Positions 24,378 to 33,450 are shown, numbered from the stretch's first letter. The stretch: DNA of 36,496 nt from Colwellia sp. (GCA_016765685.1 JAESPR010000123.1:1-36496); one strand, 5' to 3'. Notes: generated by a model not told the origin, from the sequence alone. Program-made: numbers and translations.

Positions 24378-25634
24378 TTATATACTTAAGAAAAACCCAG
24401 CAATAGCTGCGCTCATTAAGTTAGCCAGTGTTGCGGCAAGCATAGCCTTCATACCTAACTTAGCAATGTCATGTCTTCTACTTGGTGCCATTGAACCAAT
24501 GCCGCCCAGCAAAATAGCAATGGAAGAAAGGTTAGCAAAACCACACAATGCAAAGGTGATAATAACTTGGGTAGAGGCACTTAACGTGTCTTTAACTTCA
24601 ACAAAATTAACGTAAGCGAAAAACTCGTTTACCACTATTTTTTGGCCGATAAAACTACCTGCTTGTAACATTTCACTACTCGGTACGCCAATAATGAAAG
24701 CAATAGGGGCAAATAAATAACCTAAGAGCCATTCTATTGTTACACCTTCAAAGCCAAATAAACTTGCTGTGCCGCCCACTAATATATTCAGTAAGGCAAT
24801 TAACGCGATAAAAGCTAATAACATAGCGCCTACATTAACCGCTAACTTTAAACCTGATGCGGCGCCTGTAGCGGCAGCATCAATAACATTAGTAGGTTGT
24901 TCGCCATCATCATCGGTCATGTCTTCGGTAATTAACTCTTTCTGCGCGATTTTTTCGTGCTCTGTTTCGGGCATGATGATTTTAGCCATAAGTAAACCAC
25001 CAGGGGCAGCCATAAAAGAAGCGGCAATCAAATATTTCAAATCAATACCTAAACCAGCATAACCGGCTAAAATAGAGCCGGCAACCGACGCTAAACCACC
25101 AACCATAATAGCGAATAGCTCAGACTTGGTCATATTAGCAATATAAGGACGTATCACTAATGGCGCTTCCGTTTGGCCAACAAATATATTGGCTGTTGCG
25201 GATAATGATTCAGGTTTCGAGGTCTTTAATAATTTTTGCAAACCCCCACCTACAATTTTAACCACCCATTGCATTACGCCAAGGTAATATAGAACCGCGA
25301 TTAACGAGGAGAAAAAGATAATAACGGGCAGTACGCGTATCGCAAAAACAAAACCAACGCCATTGCCATACATAGCGTCAGTGCCTAGTCCACCGAATAA
25401 AAAGGCAATACCAACATTGGCACTATCAATTACTTGCTGAACACCACCTGAAATTGACGCTAACGTATCTTTGCCAAAAGGGATATAAAGAACAAACGCC
25501 CCTAAGCCAATTTGCAGTGCAAAGGCCCAGCCAACAGTACGTAAATTAATTGCTTGACGTTTTTTAGATAGAAATACTGCGATGGCAAGTAAAACGGCAA
25601 TACCTAGTAAGCCGCGAAGTGCTGTTAGATCCAT
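24378..25634 (-). CDS. nupC: NupC-like concentrative nucleoside transporter
   Basis: The ATG at 25634 follows GAGG by about 6 nt, giving 418 residues, and starts [20 protein letters not shown]. The CNT-family features are an N-terminal three-helix segment, [20 protein letters not shown], the transport-core motifs [31 protein letters not shown] and NEFFAYVNF, and the helix containing [20 protein letters not shown]. It imports nucleosides with Na+ or H+ through the inner membrane. It lies 63 bp after udk on the same strand and upstream of deoC, so import, phosphorylation and degradation are grouped. Confidence 0.95.
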   Translation of the reverse strand: MDLTALRGLLGIAVLLAIAVFLSKKRQAINLRTVGWAFALQIGLGAFVLYIPFGKDTLASISGGVQQVIDSANVGIAFLFGGLGTDAMYGNGVGFVFAIRVLPVIIFFSSLIAVLYYLGVMQWVVKIVGGGLQKLLKTSKPESLSATANIFVGQTEAPLVIRPYIANMTKSELFAIMVGGLASVAGSILAGYAGLGIDLKYLIAASFMAAPGGLLMAKIIMPETEHEKIAQKELITEDMTDDDGEQPTNVIDAAATGAASGLKLAVNVGAMLLAFIALIALLNILVGGTASLFGFEGVTIEWLLGYLFAPIAFIIGVPSSEMLQAGSFIGQKIVVNEFFAYVNFVEVKDTLSASTQVIITFALCGFANLSSIAILLGGIGSMAPSRRHDIAKLGMKAMLAATLANLMSAAIAGFFLSI

Positions 25635-25697
25635 TATAACCTCATGTTGTTTATTATTTTTTGTGCTTATTTTTAATACGCTTAAATAAGACAATCA

Positions 25698-26336
25698 TTA
25701 CTGTGATAATTGTCTTATTTTTGCTTTTAATACTTCTATTGCCATGCGGTTTTTGCCACCACGGGTAATCACTAAATCTGCCCATTCTTTGGATGGTTCG
25801 ATAAATTGATGATACATAGGACGAACGGTAGTTAAATATTGATTAGTGATTGACTCTAAACTACGCTCTCGCTCTTGTGTATCTCGCTCTATACGTCTAA
25901 TTAAACAAATATCGAGCGGTGTGTCCATGTAAACTTTAATATCAAAGCAGCCGCGAAGCAGCGGATTAGAGAGTAATAAAATGCCTTCAACCAAAATTAT
26001 TTTGGTTGGTTTTACCGTAATGGTTTCTTTTGTTCGAGTATGCGTTTTATAACAATATACAGGACAGTCGATACTTTGCTGGGCAATTAAGGTTGTTAAC
26101 TGTTTACTTAACAACTCATGTTCAAAAGCTTTCGGATGATCATAATTGGTCTGAATTCTTTCATCCATATCTAAGTGAGCCTGATCGCGATAATAGGCAT
26201 CTTCTTTGATAATAGAGATCCCATCAGGCCCAAGTTCAGGTAGTAACTCTTGATAAATTGTTTCAGCGAAAAGTGACTTTCCCGATGCTGAAGCGCCTGC
26301 AATTGCTATTACAGTCGTTTTACTTGGCTGTGTCAT
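25698..26336 (-). CDS. udk: Uridine kinase
   Basis: The ATG at 26336 gives MTQPSKTTVIAIAGASASGK, matching the short lead-in before the P-loop in known Udk proteins, and a 212-residue product. An upstream ATG at 26369 has no Shine-Dalgarno sequence. The Walker A is GASASGKS, followed by DAYYRDQAHLD, TNYDHPKAFE, VYCYKTHTR, ILVEGILLL and the arginine-rich RRIERDTQERERS lid. It phosphorylates uridine and cytidine to monophosphates. It is first in a minus-strand run with nupC, divergent from deoB. Confidence 0.94.
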   Translation of the reverse strand: MTQPSKTTVIAIAGASASGKSLFAETIYQELLPELGPDGISIIKEDAYYRDQAHLDMDERIQTNYDHPKAFEHELLSKQLTTLIAQQSIDCPVYCYKTHTRTKETITVKPTKIILVEGILLLSNPLLRGCFDIKVYMDTPLDICLIRRIERDTQERERSLESITNQYLTTVRPMYHQFIEPSKEWADLVITRGGKNRMAIEVLKAKIRQLSQ

Positions 26337-26408
26337 TGATATATCCGTAGAAAAGTCAGTTAGTGTCATGAAAAATTTGATTTAGTCTATACTGAGCAAT
26401 GTTAAATA

Positions 26409-26427
26409 AGCCAAATATAACTTGGCT
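26409..26427. promoter_or_regulatory. AGCCAA-N7-TTGGCT dyad in the udk/deoB divergent region
   Basis: A 6-bp inverted repeat lies near the middle of the divergent intergenic region between udk (start 26336) and deoB (start 26504). The position suits an operator controlling either gene. No partner site was found elsewhere in the window. Confidence 0.3.
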
Positions 26428-26458
26428 AAACATAATAAAAGTATTAAATTAGCACAAG

Positions 26459-26473
26459 TTGACTAATTGGTCA
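26459..26473 (+). promoter_or_regulatory. TTGACT -35-like box and TTGGTCA dyad before deoB
   Basis: TTGACTAATTGGTCA lies about 30 bp before the deoB ATG. It can be read as a -35 hexamer and as a TGAC-N6-GTCA dyad. TTGGTCA recurs upstream of deoC. The -10 box is not clear. Confidence 0.35.
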
Positions 26474-26503
26474 TGTTTATTTTCAATTTAAGGTGTGTAT
26501 TTA

Positions 26504-27778
26504 ATGGCAAGAGCAATCATTTTAGTGCTTGATAGTTTTGGTGTTGGGTTTTCAAACGATGCAGCGAAATTCGGAGATGTTGGCGCCAATACCTTTATCA
26601 GTATTGCAAAGTATTATTTGAAAGAACAAAACAAAGTTATTCACTTGCCAAATTTAGGTGCGTTAGGTTTGCATGAGTTGAGCAAACAAGCCAGTAGTGA
26701 TGAAATATGGCAAGAATTCAAACAAGATTTAAGCACCGCCAATTTTGATTTTAACGATTTTTATATAAAACCAAAAAAAGGGGCTTTTGGTTTTATGGAC
26801 GAAATTAGCACCGGTAAAGACACACCCAGCGGTCATTGGGAAATGACTGGGGTGCCGGTATTATTTGACTGGGATTACTTTTCTAATAAAAAGGCATCCT
26901 TTTCCAACGAATTAATTACTGCCATCAATGATAAAACAGGCTTCAGTGGTTTGTTAGGCAATTGCCATGCATCAGGTACTGATATTATTAATGCCTTAGG
27001 TCATGAGCATATTAAAACTGGTTTGCCTATTTGTTATACTTCAGCAGACAGCGTTTTTCAAGTAGCTGCTCATGAGGAGCACTTTGGTTTAGATAACCTA
27101 TATCGTTATTGTGAGCAAGTTCGGGCATTGTTATCTGAGAGTGATTTTAATATAGGTCGTGTTATTGCTAGACCTTTTCTTGGTGATAATGATAGCAGTG
27201 ATTTTGAACGTACCGGCAACCGTCGCGACTATTCAGTATTACCGCCATCAACCACCGTTTTAGAAAAAATAACTCAAGCAGGCGGGCAGGTGATTAGTGT
27301 TGGTAAAATAGCCGATATTTTTGCTCACCAAGGCATCACCGAAAAAACCAAAGCAACCGGCATTGACGCTTTAGTTGATGCCACAATAACGCATATCAAA
27401 AAAGCTGAAGATAACAGCCTAATTTTTACTAATTTAGTTAACTTCGATCAAGATTATGGCCATCGCCGTGATGCGATAGGTTATGCACAAGCATTAGAGA
27501 GCTTTGATAAACGATTACCTGAAATTTATACCGCAATGAATGATGATGATATTTTGTTTTTAACCGCCGATCATGGTTGTGATCCAACGTGGCCCGGTAA
27601 TGATCATACCCGTGAATTTGTACCTTTGTTAGGTTATCATCATGGGGTACAATCTGTTGATCTAGGGCAAAGAGCAACGTTTGCTGATTTAGGGCAAACC
27701 TTAGCAGAGCTTTTTAATGTAGAGCCAATGGCTTACGGTACCAGTTTTTTGTCAGAGTTTAACGAGAAAGAAAAATAA
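26504..27778 (+). CDS. deoB: Phosphopentomutase
   Basis: The ATG at 26504 follows AAGGTG (26490-26495) by 8 nt and gives MARAIILVLDSFGVG with metal ligand Asp10. A GTG three codons earlier overlaps the Shine-Dalgarno sequence and is rejected. The 424-residue alkaline-phosphatase-superfamily enzyme interconverts (deoxy)ribose 1- and 5-phosphates. Motifs include VGANTFISI, the phosphothreonine segment GKDTPSGHWEMTG, FERTGNRRDYSV, NFDQDYGHRRD and the metal-binding TADHGCDPTWPGNDHTRE. It diverges from udk-nupC and is followed after 66 bp by a TonB receptor on the same strand. Confidence 0.96.
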   Translation: MARAIILVLDSFGVGFSNDAAKFGDVGANTFISIAKYYLKEQNKVIHLPNLGALGLHELSKQASSDEIWQEFKQDLSTANFDFNDFYIKPKKGAFGFMDEISTGKDTPSGHWEMTGVPVLFDWDYFSNKKASFSNELITAINDKTGFSGLLGNCHASGTDIINALGHEHIKTGLPICYTSADSVFQVAAHEEHFGLDNLYRYCEQVRALLSESDFNIGRVIARPFLGDNDSSDFERTGNRRDYSVLPPSTTVLEKITQAGGQVISVGKIADIFAHQGITEKTKATGIDALVDATITHIKKAEDNSLIFTNLVNFDQDYGHRRDAIGYAQALESFDKRLPEIYTAMNDDDILFLTADHGCDPTWPGNDHTREFVPLLGYHHGVQSVDLGQRATFADLGQTLAELFNVEPMAYGTSFLSEFNEKEK

Positions 27779-27844
27779 TATAATTTTAAAATAAACCAAT
27801 ATAAAAATACACTAAATAACATGAACAGTCCTTGGGAGAGAACG

Positions 27845-30139
27845 ATGAAAATGTTTAAAAAAAACCTACTGTCGCTTTGTGTGCAAGCATCATTGCTAGC
27901 GGGTGTTACTACCGTTTCAGCTAATGCTTTAGCAGCAGACGAAGCAGCTAAAGAAAAAGTTGTTGGTATTGAAGTTATTCAAGTAACAGCGCGTAAACGC
28001 GTTGAAAATGTGCAAGAAGTGCCCATTGCGGTAACTGCGCTACAAGGTGATAACCTAGATGCTTTCAGCTCAGCCGCTATGGATATTCGTTTTTTAAATG
28101 CAAAAATTCCTAGCCTTTCCGTTGAATCGTCATTCGGTCGTACTTTTCCGCGTTTTTATATGCGTGGCTTAGGTAACTCTGATTTTGATTTAAACGCTTC
28201 TCAACCGGTATCTTTAGTGGTTGACGACGTAGTACAAGAAAGTCCCATTTTAAAAGGTTTTCCTGTATTTGATTTAGAAAGAATTGAAGTGTTAGGTGGC
28301 CCACAAGGGACTTTATTTGGTCGCAATACCCCTGCAGGTTTAGTTAAATTTGATTCAGCTAAACCAACTCAAGATTTTGACGGTTTTGCTTCCCTTTCTT
28401 ATGGTAGCAAAAATACCAGTGATTTACGTGCAGCCGTTGGTGGTGGTTTAACTGATAATTTATCCGCTCGTATTTCAGTATTGCGCCAAGATAGAGATAA
28501 CTATATTGATAACAAAGCACCCGGTTTTGAACAAAACGGTGTAGCAGGTGGTTATACCGATCAAGCACTTCGTATTCAATTTCTTTATGAAGGTGATGAC
28601 TTTAATGCGCTGTTCAACTATCACATGCGAGATCTTGATGGTAAGCCGGTAGTCTTTTATGGCAACGGTATAAAATCGGGCACTAATGATTTAGCTGATA
28701 ATTTTAGCCGTGATACAGTTTATCAAGATTCTGCTTCACGTGGTACTCAGCAGGTAGAAACTGAAGGTGCGAGTTTAAAATTAACTTTTGATTTGGGAGA
28801 ACACACTATTACCTCAATTACCGGCTATGAAAGTGCTGAATTATTCTCTCGCGGAGATATTGATGGTGGTTATGGCTGTAATGGTTTTGCCTGTCCTCCT
28901 GGTTTTGAACCTAGTGGTCCTGGCACTATAAATATTAGCTCTGAAACAGCCGATGGTATTCCTGATCATAGTCAAATTACCCAAGAATTACGTTTAACCA
29001 GCAACTTTGATGGCAATTTTAATTATCAAACTGGGTTGTTTTATTTCAACGAAGACTTAACTATTGAAAGTTTTGCTTACGATGCGTTATTTAGTGGCGG
29101 CAGTCAAAACGGTTATGTTAAACAAGAACAAGACACTACCGCTTGGGCAGTGTTTGGCTCTGCTGATTACAGCTTCTCGGATAAAACCTCAATAACCGTT
29201 GGTTTACGTTATTCAAACGATGAAAAAGATTATAGTAACGAAAGAACGCAATCACCTTTATCGTTCTTTGGTGTTCCAAATGAAGCGGCTGGCGCAGTAT
29301 CAACAGATGATAGCCATGTTAGTTGGGATGTGAGTCTTTCACATAAGTATACCGACGATATCAATTTGTATGCCCGCGTAGCGAATACCTTTAGAGCGCC
29401 AAGTATTCAAGGCCGCTCATTATTTGCTTTTGGCGATGGTATCTCAGTTGCCGATTCTGAAACCATTACCTCTTATGAAGCCGGTATAAAATCTGACATC
29501 CTTGATAATATGGGACGCATAAACGCATCGGTGTTCTATTACATCATGAACGATCAGCAACTAACGTCTGTAGGTGGCGATAGCAATACCGCTAGGTTAC
29601 TTAACGCCAATGAAACTGTTGGTTACGGTTTTGAAATAGATTCGCAATTTATCTTAAATGACTATTGGATCGTGACAGCGAATGCAAGTTATAACAGCAC
29701 TGAATTAAATGATAATGGTTTGTCTGTGCCAGTTTGTGCTTCTTGTAGTGTTACCGATTCATTGAATAATGATGGTCAAGCTATTGTCGGTGGTAATAGT
29801 TTGCCGCATGCACCCGAATGGATTTTTAACTTTACTGCACGTTATGCCAGAGAAATAGGTGATGGTGAGTTTTATGCGTATACCGATTGGTCATACCGCG
29901 ATGAAATCAGCTTTTTCTTATACAACTCGGTAGAGTTTACTGGCAAAGCCTTATTTGAAGGCGGGTTACGTACCGGTTATACATGGGATGGCGATGATCA
30001 AGATTATGAAGTTGCCTTGTTTGTAAGAAACTTAACTAATGAGCAACAAGCTATTGGCGCGGTTGATTTTACTAACAATACCGCTATCGTCAATGAAGAG
30101 CGCTTTTTTGGTGCGGAATTTAAGGTGAATTTCTTCTAA
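27845..30139 (+). CDS. TonB-dependent receptor linked to deoB
   Basis: The ATG at 27845 follows GGGAGAGAACG and gives signal sequence MKMFKKNLLSLCVQASLLAG...NALA; an ATG at 27821 has no such support. The 764-residue receptor has a TonB-box-like EVIQVTARKR, plug motifs VQEVPIAVTALQGDNLD, FYMRGLGNSDFD, LVVDDVVQ, LERIEVLGGPQGTLFGRNTP and AGLVKFDS, then a long barrel ending in FKVNFF with terminal Phe. With deoB upstream and a terminator downstream, it is plausibly the outer-membrane nucleoside or oligonucleotide importer of this locus. That ligand is inference. A CNGFACPPG cysteine pair in an extracellular loop (about 355-365) and CASC near 635 may form loop disulfides. Confidence 0.93.
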   Translation: MKMFKKNLLSLCVQASLLAGVTTVSANALAADEAAKEKVVGIEVIQVTARKRVENVQEVPIAVTALQGDNLDAFSSAAMDIRFLNAKIPSLSVESSFGRTFPRFYMRGLGNSDFDLNASQPVSLVVDDVVQESPILKGFPVFDLERIEVLGGPQGTLFGRNTPAGLVKFDSAKPTQDFDGFASLSYGSKNTSDLRAAVGGGLTDNLSARISVLRQDRDNYIDNKAPGFEQNGVAGGYTDQALRIQFLYEGDDFNALFNYHMRDLDGKPVVFYGNGIKSGTNDLADNFSRDTVYQDSASRGTQQVETEGASLKLTFDLGEHTITSITGYESAELFSRGDIDGGYGCNGFACPPGFEPSGPGTINISSETADGIPDHSQITQELRLTSNFDGNFNYQTGLFYFNEDLTIESFAYDALFSGGSQNGYVKQEQDTTAWAVFGSADYSFSDKTSITVGLRYSNDEKDYSNERTQSPLSFFGVPNEAAGAVSTDDSHVSWDVSLSHKYTDDINLYARVANTFRAPSIQGRSLFAFGDGISVADSETITSYEAGIKSDILDNMGRINASVFYYIMNDQQLTSVGGDSNTARLLNANETVGYGFEIDSQFILNDYWIVTANASYNSTELNDNGLSVPVCASCSVTDSLNNDGQAIVGGNSLPHAPEWIFNFTARYAREIGDGEFYAYTDWSYRDEISFFLYNSVEFTGKALFEGGLRTGYTWDGDDQDYEVALFVRNLTNEQQAIGAVDFTNNTAIVNEERFFGAEFKVNFF

Positions 30140-30169
30140 GTATATTTGCTTATTTGAGAGAAACAAAAT

Positions 30170-30200
30170 AAGGGTTAATCTAAATGATTAGCCCTTTTTG
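30170..30200 (+). terminator. Rho-independent terminator after the deoB-TonB receptor unit
   Basis: AAGGGTTAATC (30170-30180) pairs with GATTAGCCCTT (30186-30196), with one G-T pair, a TAAAT loop and a following T-run. It is placed 30 bp after the receptor stop. Confidence 0.85.
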
Positions 30201-30217
30201 TTATTTTATTTACCGTA

Positions 30218-30377
30218 ATACCATTTGGATTAATTAAGGGTACAGAATTCAATGAGAATAAATTTTCAATAACAAGCCGCTTGATTGAGTAATAGCTATC
30301 TATTGAGATTGAAAGCAACGAAGTTATTGGATATTTAGGCCGTTTGAAAATGATCACTTAGTTAGTGCAATTGGTAT
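30218..30377. mobile_element. MITE-like element, about 160 bp
   Basis: The ends are imperfect 23-bp inverted repeats. The left end (30218-30240) begins ATACCATTTGGATTAATTAA; the right end (30355-30377), read on the other strand, begins ATACCAATTGCACTAACTAA. About 18 of 23 positions agree by eye. The interior is AT-rich without a credible gene. I recall similar ATACCA...TTAACTAAG termini as abundant intergenic repeats in Colwellia and Pseudoalteromonas. No target-site duplication was confirmed. Confidence 0.65.
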
Positions 30378-30396
30378 AAGTACCTAGCATAGTTAC

Positions 30397-31017
30397 CTAC
30401 CTTGCTAACCAAGTCATGAACAATGACAAAGCAATTATCCACATTACCAAGCCAATAGCACAATCGATTCCGCTTTTGATTTTAGGTTTACTTAATTGCA
30501 CTGAGAGCTTTGCTGCGCCTAAGGCTAATGTTGAGAACCAAACAATTGATGCTGAAATTGCCCCGATTAAAAAATATAGTTTAGCATTGCCCGCATATTG
30601 CCCACCAACACTACCAATAACCATAACGGTATCAATATAAGCATGGGGATTTAAAAAGGTAACAACCAAGCTCGTTAAGATCACAACTTTAACTGATTTT
30701 TTTGTTACGACAGCGTTTGCGTCTGCTGTAACACCTATCAATGCGGCTTTAAATGACATGGCACCATAACCGAGTAAAAATACAATACCACCCCAAGTAA
30801 GCAAGCTAAATAGAGTATCGTTACTTGATAAAATTAAGCTGCCACCTAAAACACCTAGTGAAATTAAAATGGCGTCATATAACATAAACAACCCAGCAGT
30901 CATTAAGTGGTGATTCTTATTTATTCCTTGTGATAACAGCATAGAGTTTTGGCTACCAATGGGAATGATCATGCTTAATGTTAGCGTAAAACCTTTAATT
31001 ATCGCCATGAAAATCAT
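30397..31017 (-). CDS. argO: LysE/ArgO-family amino-acid exporter
   Basis: This 206-residue inner-membrane protein has six predicted helices. The LysE-family signature is near the N-terminus (IIPIGSQNSMLLSQGI) and TFLNPHAYIDTVMVIGSVGG is in the middle. The closest known relative by pattern is ArgO (YggA), an arginine exporter. The start ATG at 31017 has AGGA 8 nt upstream. It diverges from an argP-like regulator, the arrangement known in other gammaproteobacteria, where ArgP activates argO in response to arginine. Confidence 0.9.
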   Translation of the reverse strand: MIFMAIIKGFTLTLSMIIPIGSQNSMLLSQGINKNHHLMTAGLFMLYDAILISLGVLGGSLILSSNDTLFSLLTWGGIVFLLGYGAMSFKAALIGVTADANAVVTKKSVKVVILTSLVVTFLNPHAYIDTVMVIGSVGGQYAGNAKLYFLIGAISASIVWFSTLALGAAKLSVQLSKPKIKSGIDCAIGLVMWIIALSLFMTWLAR

Positions 31018-31129
31018 AATAATTATCCTAAATATAGTAATGAAACTGAAAGATTGAAAACGAAGAAAGTTTGCACTTTTTAGTGGATTTAATATAATTA
31101 ATAAAATTCATTTATCATTAGTAAAACTT
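31018..31129. promoter_or_regulatory. argO-argP divergent regulatory region
   Basis: This 112-bp AT-rich gap must contain both promoters and the presumed ArgP-binding site. No consensus -35/-10 pair stands out on reading. Confidence 0.5.
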
Positions 31130-32023
31130 ATGTTGGGATTTGATTACAAATTATTATCAGCGCTTGCCGCTATCATTGAGGTGCAAAGCTTTGAATTGGC
31201 AGCTAATAAACTGTTTATTTCACAATCGGCTATTTCTCAGCGCATAAAGTTGTTAGAAGAAAATATTGGTCAGCCGATTCTGATTAGACGCCAACCTATT
31301 GAATTAACTGCGGTAGGGGAACAACTATTGAGCCATTTTAAAAAAGTTCAGCAATTAGAGCATGAGCTTTTGCCTGAACTATTACCGGATAAACCAACAA
31401 AACCGATGAAAATATCACTGGCGGTTAATGCCGACAGTATTGCTACTTGGTTCATTAAGGCGGTAACTCCCGTATTAAAAGAGCACTTAGTTGAATTAAA
31501 TTTACTTATTGAACATGAAGAACGAACATTAGATAAATTACGCTCTGGCGAAGCTATCGGTGCAGTGAGTGTGATAGAAAAACCGTTGAAGGGTTATCGT
31601 TCCTTTGAAATAGGAAAAATGAATTATTGTTTAGTATCATCTAAAGGTTTTCAACAAAAATATTTTAGCAAGGGGGTAACTAAAACATCATTAAAAATGG
31701 CACCTGCTATTAGTTATGATCATAAAGACGATATGCACGTGCGCTTTATTGCGAAACATTTTAATTTAGGGGCAAATGAATATTATTGTCATAGTGTCCG
31801 TTCATCTGAGGCCTTTGTTGAGTTAGCAAAACAAGGTGGCGCCTATTGTTTATTACCCGAGTTGCAAATTAAAAACGAGTTGGTAAATGGTGAGTTAGTT
31901 AAATTATGTCCAGAAAAACAATTGGTTGAAACGCTTTATTGGCATAGTTGGGTATTAGTCAAAGGGATAAATAAAAAAATATCTCAAGAGATCACTCGCG
32001 TAGGGCAAGCGTTACTGAATTAA
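31130..32023 (+). CDS. argP: LysR-family regulator ArgP
   Basis: This 297-residue LysR-type activator has an N-terminal winged helix-turn-helix (about 3-60): FDYKLLSALAAIIEVQSFEL, AANKLFISQSAISQRIKLLE, IGQPILIRRQPIELTAVGEQ. The effector-binding domain follows (about 90-295), with ISLAVNADSIATWFIKAVTP and LRSGEAIGAVSVIEKPLKGY, patterns typical of ArgP/IciA. It should activate the divergent argO gene in response to basic amino acids. The start ATG has no strong Shine-Dalgarno sequence. Confidence 0.9.
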   Translation: MLGFDYKLLSALAAIIEVQSFELAANKLFISQSAISQRIKLLEENIGQPILIRRQPIELTAVGEQLLSHFKKVQQLEHELLPELLPDKPTKPMKISLAVNADSIATWFIKAVTPVLKEHLVELNLLIEHEERTLDKLRSGEAIGAVSVIEKPLKGYRSFEIGKMNYCLVSSKGFQQKYFSKGVTKTSLKMAPAISYDHKDDMHVRFIAKHFNLGANEYYCHSVRSSEAFVELAKQGGAYCLLPELQIKNELVNGELVKLCPEKQLVETLYWHSWVLVKGINKKISQEITRVGQALLN

Positions 32024-32039
32024 CTTTTGAGCAACGTTG

Positions 32040-32170
32040 ACTAAATAAAAGCCGCTGCAATGCGCTCGCCCGTACTGCCGTAGGTTTTACCCCTTTGAGA
32101 TACAAGCAAATCGTCGAGCCAATACTGTTATAACGGATGGACAGAGTTGAAACTTGGAGGGTAAAACGAA
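32040..32170. repeat. GC-richer intergenic block, probably a decayed dispersed repeat
   Basis: The 281-bp gap 32024-32304 holds no credible gene. Within it, 32047-32085 is noticeably GC-richer than its surroundings. A 9-bp inverted repeat GTTTTACCC (32084-32092) / GGGTAAAAC (32159-32167) and two related stretches, AAAAGCCGCTGCAATGCG (from 32047) and AAAAAGCCGCGTGCATCG (from 32217), are seen. On the minus strand it encodes an unterminated fragment (VKPTAVRASALQRLLFS) that I associate with repeat-derived spurious proteins. Confidence 0.4.
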
Positions 32171-32304
32171 CAATATGGTTTAAAATATCAGAAAAATCAT
32201 AACCAAATCAGGGGCTAAAAAGCCGCGTGCATCGTAGTTTATTATAACGATAATTTGATAAAGTAAATTTCACTCAATCTGTTGTCTAACTTCCATTTAA
32301 AATG

Positions 32305-33279
32305 TTAAGCAAATAATTTTTGACAACAACTCACATTATGTCGTCGTTTGATATGTTGATGCATACAAAAATCAGCAAGCGCATCAACATTACCTACCGC
32401 GCCATGAAAACACTCTTTAAATTGTGTGGTTAAAATTAACCAGTTTTCCGCGTTAATATTTAGTCTTTGTAATATATTAGGTAAATTATTTTCAATATAA
32501 CCGCGTTTATCTTCACGAATACAACGACCTGTTAATTCAACTAATTGAATATAATCATTGAGTTCAAACGGCAAACCGATGGGCATGTTTTCTCTGGGAT
32601 TACCAACAAAAGGCTGTAATTTTTTAGGTTGTTTGCCTTTTATCGCGGCTTTAATGCGTTGTTGAATACTGGTGTGATTTGAGGTTTCGGGCGTTGCCGC
32701 TATTTTGGCTCTAACAGGGTTTAAATCAACATAAGCCATGCAGGCAGCAAGGGCAGCTTCATCGAGCAGGGCTTGCGATTTAAAACGACCTTCCCAAAAA
32801 TGCCCGGTACAATTGTCTTCTGCATTAGCTTGTCGCGCAATATCTTCATTTAAAATACGCATAAACCAACTAATATCCATCAAGCGTTGACGATAAATAG
32901 TTGCAGTTTCTTCAACTATTTTTTGTAAGGGCTCAATAAGTTCGTCACCCCGCAAATACTGCTGAGTGATCAGCGTCCCTTTAAACAGTTGATGCCATCG
33001 AGTGACCACTTCATGGGTTGTCCAAGATTTCGCTAATGTTTGGTTAACAAACAACACAAGGTGAGTATGATTACTCATTACCGCATAAGCACAAACATCA
33101 ATGGCGAAAGTTTGACTTAATGCTAATAGTTTATCTTCAACCCAAGCTCGGCGATGTTCATAGCTGATACCGGTGGCTTTATCTTCACCACATAAAAAAG
33201 CACGACGAACACAACGTGAAACACAATGATAATAAGGCGTATCAATTAAACTGATTTGCTTACTTCTTGCCATAGCCAT
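32305..33279 (-). CDS. REP-associated tyrosine (Y1/HUH) transposase
   Basis: I chose the ATG at 33279 (AGTGGA 7 nt upstream), giving 324 residues. The Y1_Tnp/RAYT domain covers the N-terminal part: ISLIDTPYYHCVSRCVRRAF, the HUH metal site in YAVMSNHTHLVL, NCTGHFWEGRFKSQALLD and the catalytic tyrosine region CMAYVDLNPVRAKI. A helical C-terminal region follows (about 210-324). Such enzymes are single-copy, domesticated relatives of IS200/IS605 transposases that act on repetitive extragenic palindromes. All key motifs are intact. Palindromes lie on its 5' side (33383-33394, 33417-33450). Confidence 0.9.
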   Translation of the reverse strand: MAMARSKQISLIDTPYYHCVSRCVRRAFLCGEDKATGISYEHRRAWVEDKLLALSQTFAIDVCAYAVMSNHTHLVLFVNQTLAKSWTTHEVVTRWHQLFKGTLITQQYLRGDELIEPLQKIVEETATIYRQRLMDISWFMRILNEDIARQANAEDNCTGHFWEGRFKSQALLDEAALAACMAYVDLNPVRAKIAATPETSNHTSIQQRIKAAIKGKQPKKLQPFVGNPRENMPIGLPFELNDYIQLVELTGRCIREDKRGYIENNLPNILQRLNINAENWLILTTQFKECFHGAVGNVDALADFCMHQHIKRRHNVSCCQKLFA

Positions 33280-33382
33280 CACAAAATCCACTGAAAAAAG
33301 GTAATACTTTTAAGGTTAGTTCACCTTATTCATTATTTCCAATAAAGTGGCTGTCCTTTTATTTCTGTTCAGCTAATCCTTG

Positions 33383-33450
33383 GGCGAATTCGCCATAACT
33401 TTCCCATGTTCTGTTAAATCATTTCCGATCAAATATTTTCGGAAATGATT
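33383..33450. repeat. Palindromes between the RAYT gene and arsR (REP candidates or arsR terminator)
   Basis: A perfect 12-bp palindrome GGCGAATTCGCC (33383-33394) is followed by an 11-bp inverted repeat AATCATTTCCG (33417-33427) / CGGAAATGATT (33440-33450) with a 12-nt loop. The second lies 15 bp after the arsR stop and could end that transcript, but no T-tract is present. Proximity to the RAYT gene makes REP-like substrates plausible. Confidence 0.5.

Noticed and set aside
30175-30357. 60-codon minus-strand frame downstream of the TonB receptor
   Set aside because: It lies largely within the MITE-like element and starts inside one inverted repeat, so it is most likely spurious.
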